The notes: generated by a model from the letters alone, not told the origin. A DNA stretch of 24,845 nt from Blautia sp. AF19-10LB (GCF_003461245.1 NZ_QTWS01000042.1:1-24845); one strand, 5' to 3'; shown: positions 15,106 to 23,193, counted from the stretch's first letter. A program made the numbers and translations.

Positions 15106-16490
15106 TCAACATCCTGTTCTACCTCCATTTTCAGCACCCGATCTACATTGGCCTTTGCCGTTAAAAGCTCCCGCATTTCCTCACGGGAATGCCGATACTC
15201 GGCATAGGTCTTTTTCTTTTCTTCCAGCAATTTCGCGTACTCTGTCTGCAACTCTTTGACCTTGGGCAGCTTCTTGACGCCCATCTCATCAAAGGCATTC
15301 TTAGCAGCCTGGTGGAGCAGAATTTCTTCCTCATGTTCCTCCCGGAATTTCTTAGAGTAACCCGCCTTGCGGTATGCCACATAGATCTCACGGGTCTTGG
15401 CATAATTTACGATGTGAGTACGCAGAACAGCGATCTCCGCCATGCGCTTTTCAGCCGCTTTGATCTGCGCCGAAAGATCATTGTGATGTGCCGTGGCAGC
15501 CGCAGCCTTTTCTTCCAAAACCGCATACTCCAGCAGATTGTTCTCTGACAGGTAATTCATGGTCTGCGCCATTTGTTTCAGATTAAAAACTTTAGCCCAT
15601 CGAACATAGCCAGCACCTTTTCCAGCCTGCAATTTTGCCTGAATGTCCACCAGCAGATTGATCTTCGGCGGCTCTGCCTGTGTGACTGTTTTCTTTCGCG
15701 GGGTATGTGCTTTCTTCCCTAAGAGAACTGCCCGCAAATCTTCCAATCCATATCCTTCGCCCAGACTGTCCATGCGGGCGGCTTTCTCCCAACCAGAGAG
15801 TTTCAGTCGATACGATTTTCCGCGCTTTGAGACTTCACAACCATACTCTTGCAACAGCTTCAGCAGTTCTTCAAAGTCAGCAGGACTTTGTGATAATGCG
15901 TTGTCAATCGCCACACGCAGCAGCTCTCGGTGAGATGGCTTTGCCTGATCGCCCAGCCATTTGTTATAGCTCTTTCCGTGAGGTTTCGGATTCTCTACAA
16001 TGGACACTTCATTCTCAATACAGATGGTGTCACTTAGCCGGCGAACCGCCTTGGTGCTGCCCCAAAAGTTTCGGAATTTCCGGTCATATTCTAAGCTGAC
16101 CGATGACCAGATAATGTGATTATGAATGTGCGACTTGTCTATGTGAGTGCAGACCACAAAGGCATGATTGCCTTTAGTAAAACGCTTTGCAAATTCTACG
16201 CCCAGCCGGTTTGCTTCTTCCGGGGTAATCTCACCAGGGCGGAAGGACTGGCGCACATGATAGGCAATCACATCATCTGTACCACGCACTCGTCCGGTGG
16301 CGGCAATGTACTGCCGCTTTGCCAGAAGGAACTCTGCATCCGCAGTCCGGCTGTCACACGCATAGCCGGTAATGAGCCTGCCGTTATCTGTTTTCTTTGG
16401 ATTGGCCACATAGTCGATGATGTCACTGATCGCCCGACTCTCTGTGCGGCCTTTGCCGACATGAAGCGGCATGATTCTTGTAGTTGCCAT
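15078..16490 (-). CDS. MOBP-type relaxase (MobA/VirD2-like)
   Basis: A 470-aa relaxase that would nick oriT and pilot the transferred strand. The N-terminal domain has a candidate catalytic Tyr27 (IIDYVANP) and the metal-binding motif H116-x4-H121-x-H123-N-H125 (CTHIDKSHIHNHIIW). The C-terminal half is a charged coiled-coil region (about residues 350-465). Length and motifs look complete and match relaxases of Tn1549-like elements. ATG 16490 is chosen because GAGGAGG lies eight bases upstream and the protein starts with the family's MATTRIMPLHVGKGR; upstream in-frame codons lack a ribosome site. No MobC-type accessory gene precedes it; the divergent gene at 16605 lies there instead. Confidence 0.93.
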   Translation of the reverse strand: MATTRIMPLHVGKGRTESRAISDIIDYVANPKKTDNGRLITGYACDSRTADAEFLLAKRQYIAATGRVRGTDDVIAYHVRQSFRPGEITPEEANRLGVEFAKRFTKGNHAFVVCTHIDKSHIHNHIIWSSVSLEYDRKFRNFWGSTKAVRRLSDTICIENEVSIVENPKPHGKSYNKWLGDQAKPSHRELLRVAIDNALSQSPADFEELLKLLQEYGCEVSKRGKSYRLKLSGWEKAARMDSLGEGYGLEDLRAVLLGKKAHTPRKKTVTQAEPPKINLLVDIQAKLQAGKGAGYVRWAKVFNLKQMAQTMNYLSENNLLEYAVLEEKAAAATAHHNDLSAQIKAAEKRMAEIAVLRTHIVNYAKTREIYVAYRKAGYSKKFREEHEEEILLHQAAKNAFDEMGVKKLPKVKELQTEYAKLLEEKKKTYAEYRHSREEMRELLTAKANVDRVLKMEVEQDVEKEKDHGQR

Positions 16491-16539
16491 AAAAAGCCCT
16501 CCTCTCAAAATATTTTCTCTGAACTCTTTGTGCCTATCG

Positions 16540-16568
16540 TTGAAATAAACTCTCCTTATGGGTATAAT
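16540..16568 (+). promoter_or_regulatory. Strong promoter of the AlbA_2-type gene
   Basis: TTGAAA (16540-16545), exact 17-bp spacer, TATAAT (16563-16568), then AAAGGAGG five to six bases before the ATG at 16605. Confidence 0.8.
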
Positions 16569-16604
16569 ATAAAGAAACCACCAATACCTCAAAGGAGGGA
16601 TTTT

Positions 16605-18017
16605 ATGATAAAACAGCTAATTGCTGAAGCAACCGAATGTGATTTCAAAGTTGCACTTGAAATAAAGAAACCCAAAAGCTGGTTAAAAAGTGTCAGTTCC
16701 TTTTCTAATGGAATCGGCGGAACTCTGTTTTTCGGAATATCTGATGACCGGAAACCTATTGGCTTGTCCGATGTTCAAAAGGATGCTGAGGCGATCAGCC
16801 GCTTAATCAAAGAACGAATCACACCATTACCTCAGTTTATCTTAAAACCATTACAGGAAGATGGTAAAAATCTATTAGCTCTGAAGGTTTCTCCCGGCCG
16901 CAGCACCCCATATTATTACAAGTCAGACGGCGTGATGGAAGCATATATCCGTGTTGGAAATGAAAGCGTGATTGCCCCTGATTACATTGTGAATGAACTA
17001 ATCTTAAAGGGAACCAATCAGTCCTTTGATACCCTAACAACAGACGCGGTAAAAAAGGATTACAGCTTTACACTTCTGGAAGCAACCTATCTGGAACGGA
17101 CCGGTCTCCGCTTTGAGCCATCCGATTATGTTTCCTTTGGTTTGACTGATAAAAATGGACTCCTGACCAATGCCGGAAAACTCATGACCGATCAGTACAC
17201 GGTTTATAACTCCCGTATGTTCTGTACCCGGTGGAATGGCTTGGAAAAAGGCTCTATCTTTGATGATGCGCTGGACGATAAAGAATACGAGGGAAATTTG
17301 ATTTATTTACTGAACAGCGGCAGTGAATTTATTCGCAATAATTCCAAAGTCCGTTTTGTCAAAAAGGCACAGTATCGTGTAGACAAGCCGGATTATGCTG
17401 AACGAGCTGTGACAGAGGCTCTTGTTAATGCGCTTATCCATCGTGATTATATTGTGCTTGGCAGCGAAATCCATATTGATATGTTTGATGATCGGGTGGA
17501 AATCACATCTCCGGGCGGTATGTTTGGCGGCGGCTCAATTCAGGAATACGATATTTACAGTATCCGTTCCATGCGACGAAACCCTGTGATTGCTGACCTG
17601 TTCCACCGCATGAAGTACATGGAACGCCGTGGAAGTGGCCTACGCAAAATCGTCAGTGAAACTGAAAAGCTGCCTGGATACACAGCGGCATATAAGCCTG
17701 AATTTTCCTCAACAGCGACAGATTTCAGAGTCATCTTGAAAAATGTAAACTACATCATGTGCGGTGCTTCCGCACATGATACAGCACATGATGCCGCACA
17801 TGATACATCTGTGATCAGCAAACAAAACTTGCTATTGGAATTTTGTGCAAACCCTAAAAGTCGAGATGAAATGCAAGCATATATTAATGTTTCCAGCCGT
17901 TCTCACTTCAGCAAATATTACCTCAAGCCTTTATTATCTTCTGGTAAACTTGAAATGATGTTTCCAGACAAACCCAAAAGCAAAAACCAGAAATACACTA
18001 CCGTTCATTCCAAATAA
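16605..18017 (+). CDS. AlbA_2/HATPase_c_4 ATP-binding regulator (Schlafen-like)
   Basis: A 470-aa cytosolic protein. The N-terminal AlbA_2 (Schlafen-type) domain covers about residues 1-125 (E..ECDFK.ALE...SFSNGIGGTLFFGISDD). The C-terminal part is the divergent GHKL ATPase-type region HATPase_c_4 (about 255-370: TEALVNALIHRDY, ITSPGGMFGG, RNPVIADLF, ERRGSGLRKI). A low-complexity AHDTAHDAAHDT linker, encoded by three 12-bp repeats (17772-17804), precedes a C-terminal winged-helix-like region. Such proteins are frequent mobile-element cargo and are annotated as transcriptional regulators or defence-linked proteins; their biochemical role is mostly unknown. It is oriented against its neighbours and carries its own promoter and terminator, so it looks like an independent insertion. 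Confidence 0.87.
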   Translation: MIKQLIAEATECDFKVALEIKKPKSWLKSVSSFSNGIGGTLFFGISDDRKPIGLSDVQKDAEAISRLIKERITPLPQFILKPLQEDGKNLLALKVSPGRSTPYYYKSDGVMEAYIRVGNESVIAPDYIVNELILKGTNQSFDTLTTDAVKKDYSFTLLEATYLERTGLRFEPSDYVSFGLTDKNGLLTNAGKLMTDQYTVYNSRMFCTRWNGLEKGSIFDDALDDKEYEGNLIYLLNSGSEFIRNNSKVRFVKKAQYRVDKPDYAERAVTEALVNALIHRDYIVLGSEIHIDMFDDRVEITSPGGMFGGGSIQEYDIYSIRSMRRNPVIADLFHRMKYMERRGSGLRKIVSETEKLPGYTAAYKPEFSSTATDFRVILKNVNYIMCGASAHDTAHDAAHDTSVISKQNLLLEFCANPKSRDEMQAYINVSSRSHFSKYYLKPLLSSGKLEMMFPDKPKSKNQKYTTVHSK

Positions 18018-18021
18018 CCAA

Positions 18022-18066
18022 GAAGCAGGGCACTGGGTCTCATCTCCCATTGTCCTGCTTCTTTTC
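18022..18066 (+). terminator. Terminator of the AlbA_2-type gene
   Basis: GAAGCAGG/CCTGCTTC stem with an extended imperfect inner stem (18022-18061), followed by TTTT, five bases after the stop codon. Confidence 0.8.
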
Positions 18067-18088
18067 ATTCCAAATTTATTCACATCAT

Positions 18089-18451
18089 TTACCCATACAT
18101 CCAATCCTGGATCGCAAATTTCAAATCCTGCACCTTACCCAACAGCCAGATCGCCGCAAGCGGCAATCCCATCGGGCTAATCAAAAAAGCTATAACCAAC
18201 AAAATCACACCATTCTGCGGGGAATAGGTAATAATCACAGCCGCGCCAAGCAGAGCAATTACCGTGCTTAGTAGACCAAGCACCAGACTGGATATGTAGA
18301 TCAGCCCCGTGCAGAGCCAAACAAAAAGCGTCAACACCAAAATGACTGGTGCAGTTATGACCAAAATGACTGGTGCAGTTATGACCAAAATGACTGGTGC
18401 AGTTATGACCAAAATGACTGGTGCAGTTATGATCATCAGCAGACATTTCAA
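18089..18451 (-). CDS. CD1845-family membrane protein with repeat expansion and lost ATG
   Basis: A hydrophobic 120-codon frame whose C-terminal 85 residues (LTLFVWLCTGLIYISSLVLG...GKVQDLKFAIQDWMYG) I recognise as the CD1845 family of small membrane proteins found in clostridial conjugative elements. From memory, family members begin MKCLLKIITAPVILVLTLF. Here the octapeptide ITAPVILV is present four times, encoded by four perfect 24-bp repeats, lengthening TM1 by 24 residues. The first codon is TTG instead of ATG, and no ribosome binding site precedes it: the upstream DNA is an XRE gene. It is therefore probably poorly translated or silent. Family assignment is from memory, with moderate certainty. 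Confidence 0.65.
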   Translation of the reverse strand: MKCLLMIITAPVILVITAPVILVITAPVILVITAPVILVLTLFVWLCTGLIYISSLVLGLLSTVIALLGAAVIITYSPQNGVILLVIAFLISPMGLPLAAIWLLGKVQDLKFAIQDWMYG

Positions 18452-18749
18452 AAGGTATACTAATCAGCCCTAAAATACCAATAGTTAAAAATACAATACT
18501 ATAATTTCTATCTTTTTTGAAAGGAGTTTTATTGTTATCAATTTTTTCAACAACGTCTCCTGACTTTAACATTTCATCAACTGGAATATCAAATTTCTCA
18601 CTTATTAGAATAAGTGTATTAATATTTGGAACAGAGACTCCATTTTCCCAGTTAGAAATAGTCTGCCTGGAAACATTGAGGTCTTCAGCAACCTGTTCCT
18701 GTGTAAGTTTCTTTATAGTACGAGCATTTTTAATTTTATCAGCTATCAT
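18177..18749 (-). pseudogene. XRE regulator with membrane tail, 3'-truncated at a junction
   Basis: The first about 100 codons encode an XRE HTH domain (MIADKIKNARTIKKLTQEQVAEDLNVSRQTISNWENG...) and a hydrophobic segment (YSIVFLTIGILGLISIPF), the usual layout of HTH regulators with a C-terminal TM region. After residue ~103 the frame runs out of phase through the CD1845 gene, giving a meaningless repeat (HNCTSHFG x4) and stopping at 18177. So the native C-terminus was lost when this DNA was joined to CD1845 at about 18450. The HTH could still be functional as a truncated or chimeric protein. AAAGGAGG lies 11 bases before the ATG. It follows cassette 3 in the same orientation and may once have been part of that operon's control. 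Confidence 0.75.
18336..18431. repeat. Four perfect 24-bp tandem repeats
   Basis: Unit boundaries are 18336-18359, 18360-18383, 18384-18407 and 18408-18431, with no mismatch. The length is a multiple of three, so copy number changes leave the CD1845 frame intact. Perfect identity implies recent expansion. Confidence 0.97.
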
Positions 18750-18815
18750 AATTCTGTATACCTCCTTTCTTCCATGAGATTACAGCAAACGTAGTAGTAA
18801 TGTCTATCAAAAGGC

Positions 18816-18856
18816 TTTTACATATTAGATAAAAGCATGTAAAATTTCTTTTACAT
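18816..18856. promoter_or_regulatory. Three TTTTACAT motifs upstream of the truncated XRE gene
   Basis: Copies on the plus strand at 18816-18823 and 18849-18856 and an inverted copy at 18837-18844. The last two form an 8-bp stem with a 4-nt loop. This may be the operator of the XRE regulator at 18749, or a weak terminator for the kinase ending at 18875. Confidence 0.45.
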
Positions 18857-18874
18857 AGCTTAATTGCGGTCTAT

Positions 18875-20251
18875 TTAGCTTGTTTCTTGACTACTCAGGA
18901 AAAATATTTCTACCCTCGCCCCACCTGTATTTTCAGAATTTGAAAGTTTAATACCTCCACCATATTTTTCAGCCACAGTTTTTGCAAAAAATAGTCCCAT
19001 CCCATAATGGGCTTCGCCATTTCTACTTGTGTCATCCATAAAAAACTGCTCTGTGCCATGCAATAATGCTTCTTTTGTAAATCCTGATCCACTATCTTCC
19101 ACAATGAATGTCAGCTGACCATCCTGCTCCTTTGCACCAATATAGATGATTTCCTTTTCTTTCGTATGCTCCACTGCATTCTGAATCACATTCATTACAG
19201 CCCGAAACATTGGATCATAAGCAATCGTTACCTTTTTATCACTTTGCTGTGCCTTCCAGTTTATTTTCTGATGGCAGATTTCTGCCAGCCCGAGTGCCTG
19301 TTCCTTTATATCTGCGAAAAAATCTTCTAACCTCACCGTTGTATAGGTAACATCACTGCAATTCCATGATTTTGTGACATCTATCAACTGTTTTACATAA
19401 CTTTGTATCTGTGTTGTGCCGTTCAAAACATAAGTGATGTTATTCTTCTGTTCTGTGGTCAGTTCAGTCTCTGAAAGTAGTTCTGCATTTCCCCGTACAA
19501 TCGTAAGAGGTGTTTTAATATCATGCGCCAAAGCAGACATCTGTTGTTTCTTTTCCTGCTCTGTTTTCCACTGCTTTTCTAAAGATTCTCGCAATGCATC
19601 TCGCATATCATCGATTGCCGATAAACAGTCATCAAACTCTTTGATACCGGAACAGGATGTCTCATATTCCAGATTTTGATCCTTTATTTGTCTGATTGCG
19701 TCTAATACAGGCTGCATCTGCTTTTTGATTCTTTTTCCAAAACGTATGGACGGAATGATGATAATCGCTACCGCTCCAATCACTGACATAATACTCATCA
19801 CATTCTGTGGTCCTATAAAATGCTCCCTCAAAAAAGCTGAATGATATTGAGGTGTCAGGCGATATTGCAATACAACATATTCATTTTCCCTTACAATTAC
19901 TTTATAAAAATATTTCCCGGATGCGTTTCCGTACTTTGCAACATTCCATGCTATCTGTTCGTATTGTTCTGACAGATCTCCACCTATTTTCTCTCCATTC
20001 TCTGAAAAGATTACATAATCACAAAGTGCAGGAATCATCTCAGCAGTTACTTTATCCGCACGTAAAATCGTATCATATGCTTCATTAATCTTTTGCTCTG
20101 CATAATTCGCCGGATAGATACAGCCCACACTAATCAAAAGGTACAGCAGCAGCCAAGCAACAATCATCAAACCTACTAATGATCCAAGCATGACCAGTAC
20201 ATATCTCATAAAAATCCAGCTGAGTGCATTGCTTCTCTTTACTCTTCCCAT
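18875..20251 (-). CDS. Sensor histidine kinase (cassette 3, LanK-like)
   Basis: A 458-aa kinase with TM helices at about residues 18-43 and 152-170 flanking a roughly 105-residue external domain. A HAMP-like linker leads to SALAHDIKTPLTIVRGN with phospho-acceptor His243, the HDxKTPL form seen in lantibiotic-associated and VanS-like kinases. ATPase boxes follow: N (IQNAVEHT), G1 (DSGSGFTKE), G2 (HYGMGLFFAK). It overlaps the response regulator gene by 13 bp. By context it should sense a cell-envelope peptide antibiotic and induce the LanFEG-type transporter upstream. Confidence 0.88.
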   Translation of the reverse strand: MGRVKRSNALSWIFMRYVLVMLGSLVGLMIVAWLLLYLLISVGCIYPANYAEQKINEAYDTILRADKVTAEMIPALCDYVIFSENGEKIGGDLSEQYEQIAWNVAKYGNASGKYFYKVIVRENEYVVLQYRLTPQYHSAFLREHFIGPQNVMSIMSVIGAVAIIIIPSIRFGKRIKKQMQPVLDAIRQIKDQNLEYETSCSGIKEFDDCLSAIDDMRDALRESLEKQWKTEQEKKQQMSALAHDIKTPLTIVRGNAELLSETELTTEQKNNITYVLNGTTQIQSYVKQLIDVTKSWNCSDVTYTTVRLEDFFADIKEQALGLAEICHQKINWKAQQSDKKVTIAYDPMFRAVMNVIQNAVEHTKEKEIIYIGAKEQDGQLTFIVEDSGSGFTKEALLHGTEQFFMDDTSRNGEAHYGMGLFFAKTVAEKYGGGIKLSNSENTGGARVEIFFLSSQETS

Positions 20252-20901
20252 TTATATCCAATCCCCCAGACTGTTTTTATCGGTGTATAATCATAATCCG
20301 CAAATTTTGCTCTTATATTTTTGATATGCGTGATAATGGTACTGTCATTACTCTCACTGTCAAAACCAAAGACCTCTTCTAAAATCTGTTCTTTCGAGAA
20401 AACCTGTCCCCTGTTTTTAGCCAGGAATTCACAAATTTCGTACTCCGCTTTCGTAAGAGGAAGTTCCTTATCATCAACCAATAGTTTCTTTTGAGATATT
20501 TGAATACAGACCCTCCCCAAAACCATCCGGACAGAATGTTCCCTGTGCTCTCTTCTAAGATGTGCATGAATCCTTGCCCGAAGTTCCATCACTCCAAATG
20601 GCTTTGAAATATAATCATCTGCTCCCAACGAAAGTCCGTTCACCAGACTTTTTTCCTCCGTTTTTGCGGTAAGAAACAAAATCGGACAATCCACAAGTGC
20701 CCTGATTCTTTTGCATAATTCAAAGCCGTCCATTCCAGGCATCATAATGTCAAGTAAAATCAGGTCATAACGATGTAATTCTTCCATATTAAGTTTCAGC
20801 GGATTACTTACTTTGGTAACCAGATGTCCATCCTTAGTCAAAATGCTTTCTATCATTTCAAGGATTGCCGGTTCATCATCAACTGCCAGTATTTTTGCCA
20901 T
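20239..20901 (-). CDS. OmpR/PhoB-family response regulator (cassette 3)
   Basis: A 220-aa regulator: D8-D9 pocket, phospho-acceptor D51 (LDIMMPGMDG), T78, K100 (ISKPFG), winged helix from about 125 ending TVWGIGYKWEE. GAGGAAG is six bases before the ATG. It starts 15 bp after the upstream permease stop codon and belongs to the same minus-strand operon as the transporter genes. The candidate target is the TCT-N8-TCT site at 23160-23178. Confidence 0.92.
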   Translation of the reverse strand: MAKILAVDDEPAILEMIESILTKDGHLVTKVSNPLKLNMEELHRYDLILLDIMMPGMDGFELCKRIRALVDCPILFLTAKTEEKSLVNGLSLGADDYISKPFGVMELRARIHAHLRREHREHSVRMVLGRVCIQISQKKLLVDDKELPLTKAEYEICEFLAKNRGQVFSKEQILEEVFGFDSESNDSTIITHIKNIRAKFADYDYTPIKTVWGIGYKWEE

Positions 20902-20916
20902 AACTCTTCCTCGATT

Positions 20917-21657
20917 CTATTCCGATATTCGATTTCCTTCCCAGTGGTTTACCCACCAAAAATAGTATACCATACTAATCCCTGTAAATATTAAGCAACC
21001 TGGTATGAATGACAACCATTCACCTACACTAGTTTCTCCCAATACAGATTGCAGATAAGTATATGGTACTCTACCCGTCCAGCAGACAAATACATATTTC
21101 CACACATAATCTCCAAGTCCGGTAAGCATCAATGCACTAATTAGTCCTGATATAATCCCTGCTCCAATGGATACCCCTTTTCCAAACTGAAAAGCCAGAA
21201 TCAGCTGCCACAGATAAAGTGGAACACTGCTTCCCCACAGCAGCAATGCTGCAAATATACATCCTTTCATGATTTCGATATCGCTTGATGCGATTCTTCC
21301 AAATCCAATTCCGAATATGATTGCTGTCAATAGGATAGAGCACAGACACAAAACCAGTAGCATCAACAGTTTCGATAAAAATGCTACAGGTTTATCCGGT
21401 AAAGACAACAGATTTTGAAAATCACCTGCATTTTGTTCCTGTTCCATCACACTTGCTGTAAAAATTCCAATAAGTACCGGAAGTCCTGCTCCTATTGCCT
21501 GACAAAATGCAATCACTTTCATATTTTCATTCCATGGTGAAAAAAAGTAATATATTAAAAATATAACGCTGGTTATAATCGGAATCAGTAAGTGTGCCAG
21601 AATCACAGATGTTCCTTTCATCTTTCGCAAGTCTGCATTAAGAGATCTTCCAATCAT
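20917..21657 (-). CDS. Lantibiotic-immunity-type ABC permease (LanG/MutG-like)
   Basis: A 246-aa protein with six predicted TM helices. It carries the EQEQNAGDFQNLLSLPDKP cytoplasmic motif between TM2 and TM3, typical of LanE/LanG immunity permeases of the ABC-2 type. It would pair with the permease just upstream and the ATPase at 22383 to expel lantibiotics from the membrane. Starts 1 bp after the previous stop, with GAGAGGTG seven bases before the ATG. Assignment as the G subunit rests on gene order. Confidence 0.82.
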   Translation of the reverse strand: MIGRSLNADLRKMKGTSVILAHLLIPIITSVIFLIYYFFSPWNENMKVIAFCQAIGAGLPVLIGIFTASVMEQEQNAGDFQNLLSLPDKPVAFLSKLLMLLVLCLCSILLTAIIFGIGFGRIASSDIEIMKGCIFAALLLWGSSVPLYLWQLILAFQFGKGVSIGAGIISGLISALMLTGLGDYVWKYVFVCWTGRVPYTYLQSVLGETSVGEWLSFIPGCLIFTGISMVYYFWWVNHWEGNRISE

Positions 21658-21658
21658 C

Positions 21659-22390
21659 TTATTTCACCTCTCTTCTCTCAAACCATTTCAAAAACAGAAC
21701 CGTTACAAAAACAAACCAGATGATTGAGAGACACATTCCCGGAACAATGACTCCCGTATCCAAAAGAGGATTCCCTGCTTCTGCGGCAAGTCCATTTGGT
21801 AAAACATGAAGCAACGGGCACATCATCCTCATAGGAATTGCAGAGACAAGTACATACCAGATTCTGGTCTGTGATATCACCACACCGCTGATGGTAATAA
21901 ACAGGCAGACGAACAGGTTTACAATCATTCCAAAGCGTTCACTTAAAAATAAAGCTACCGGAATCTCCCATAATTCAGAAACGGTCAGAAACAATACTGC
22001 AATCAACGCCCCTACAACTGGAACATGTGTCGTCAGAAGAAAGCCTCCAAGCGTTGCTCCTGCAAACACAATCACATTGGAAAGCAGGATCATGAACCCA
22101 ATATAAATAATTTTCCCCAGCAACAATTTGCTTCTGTCTGTAGGAATAGTCGTTAAATGATAGTATTTTATCTTTTTCTCCTGCGCCACAGAAAGATAAC
22201 AAAATAGAGCAATCATCCCTGGCAGCAAAAGTGTATACCACCAGTTCCAAACACTTTCTGCATAAGCATTTGTCATCCCAAGAGTAAATATAAATGCCAT
22301 AACAAATGTAAGAAGAGGAAATCCCCAGATAAACTTTTTTCGCATGGTTCTTTTGGCTTTTTGATGTTCTGCTTTTATAATATTAACCAT
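21659..22390 (-). CDS. Lantibiotic-immunity-type ABC permease (LanE/MutE-like)
   Basis: A 243-aa protein with six TM helices and the YLSVAQEKKIKYYHLTTIPTDRSKLLLGK motif region, matching the ABC-2 LanE class. The start is set at ATG 22390 (AGGTG six bases upstream) rather than the GTG three codons earlier; it overlaps the ATPase stop by 8 bp. No lantibiotic precursor or modification genes are nearby, so this is an orphan resistance system rather than self-immunity. Confidence 0.82.
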   Translation of the reverse strand: MVNIIKAEHQKAKRTMRKKFIWGFPLLTFVMAFIFTLGMTNAYAESVWNWWYTLLLPGMIALFCYLSVAQEKKIKYYHLTTIPTDRSKLLLGKIIYIGFMILLSNVIVFAGATLGGFLLTTHVPVVGALIAVLFLTVSELWEIPVALFLSERFGMIVNLFVCLFITISGVVISQTRIWYVLVSAIPMRMMCPLLHVLPNGLAAEAGNPLLDTGVIVPGMCLSIIWFVFVTVLFLKWFERREVK

Positions 22391-23105
22391 GGATTTCACC
22401 TGCTTTCTGGTTTTTTCTTACCACATTCATAAACAAATCTTCAAGATTATCTCCCTGCTTTAATGCTCCTTCGTATCCTAAGATTCCACCTGAAATAATC
22501 CCGACTTTATCTGCAAGTAACTGTACCTCTGAGAGAATATGACTGGAGAGAATTACAGTGATTCCCTGTTCCGGAAAAGACCGGATCAGCTCTCGTAATT
22601 CCTCGATGCCTATTGGATCTAATCCATTCGTAGGTTCATCCAATATCAAAAGTTCCGGTTCTCCAAGCAATGCCATTGCAATGCCTAGTCTTTGCTTCAT
22701 TCCCAAAGAAAACTGTCCTGCTTTCTTCTTTCCGGTGTTTGTAAGTGATACAATCTGCAAGACCTCATCAATTCTGTTTTCATCTGTACCAAGCAATAAT
22801 TGTCTTACCTTCAAATTCTCTCTGGCGGAAAGATTTTCATAAACAGGCGGATTTTCAATTAACGCTCCTATTTTTGATAAATCTTTCCTATCCAAAAGTT
22901 TTCCATCAAAGTAAATCTTTCCTGCAGTTGGTTTCATCATACCGGTCAGCATTTTCAATATGGTAGATTTACCAGCACCATTCGGTCCAAGCAGTCCATA
23001 AATCTGTCCCTTTTCTATATTAAGTGAAACATTATTTACCGCTTTCTGTTTTCTAAAATATTTACATAGATTTTGTGTCTGCAACATCATTTTCATCTTT
23101 ACCAT
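22383..23105 (-). CDS. Lantibiotic-immunity-type ABC ATPase (LanF-like)
   Basis: A 240-aa BcrA-type ATPase: Walker A GPNGAGKST (40-48), signature FSLGMKQR, Walker B LLILDEPTNGLDP, H-loop SSHIL. The Q-loop position reads IGALIENPPVY, with Glu84 in place of Gln: this E-loop is the known hallmark of lantibiotic-immunity LanFEG transporters. It is similar in type and gene order to CprABC of Clostridioides difficile. First gene of the operon; GAAGGAAGG lies just upstream of the ATG. Confidence 0.9.
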   Translation of the reverse strand: MVKMKMMLQTQNLCKYFRKQKAVNNVSLNIEKGQIYGLLGPNGAGKSTILKMLTGMMKPTAGKIYFDGKLLDRKDLSKIGALIENPPVYENLSARENLKVRQLLLGTDENRIDEVLQIVSLTNTGKKKAGQFSLGMKQRLGIAMALLGEPELLILDEPTNGLDPIGIEELRELIRSFPEQGITVILSSHILSEVQLLADKVGIISGGILGYEGALKQGDNLEDLFMNVVRKNQKAGEIHG

Positions 23106-23138
23106 TCATCCTTCCTTCTATATTTCATTTCTTACTGA

Positions 23139-23178
23139 AATATAACCTAACAGAAAAAAATAAAGATTTGATGAAGAT
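23139..23178 (-). promoter_or_regulatory. Cassette 3 promoter with nis-box-like TCT-N8-TCT repeat
   Basis: ATCTTCAT (23178-23171) and ATCTTTAT (23167-23160) repeat on the minus strand with 11-bp period and contain TCT-N8-TCT (23177-23164), the motif reported for NisR-controlled nisin promoters. TATATT (23144-23139) is the likely -10. Confidence 0.55.
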
Positions 23179-23193
23179 TGCTAAATAATTCGT

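Noticed and set aside
16116..16604. N-terminal extension of the AlbA_2-type protein by 163 codons
   Set aside because: The extension is antisense to the relaxase N-terminus. A TTGAAA-N17-TATAAT promoter and AAAGGAGG directly before ATG 16605 fix the true start.
18336..18431. CRISPR-like short repeat array
   Set aside because: The 24-bp units are strictly tandem with no spacers and lie in frame within a coding region; this is repeat expansion.
18875..23105. A lantibiotic biosynthesis cluster
   Set aside because: No precursor peptide, LanB/C/M or LanT gene is present; only immunity-type transporter and two-component genes are found.
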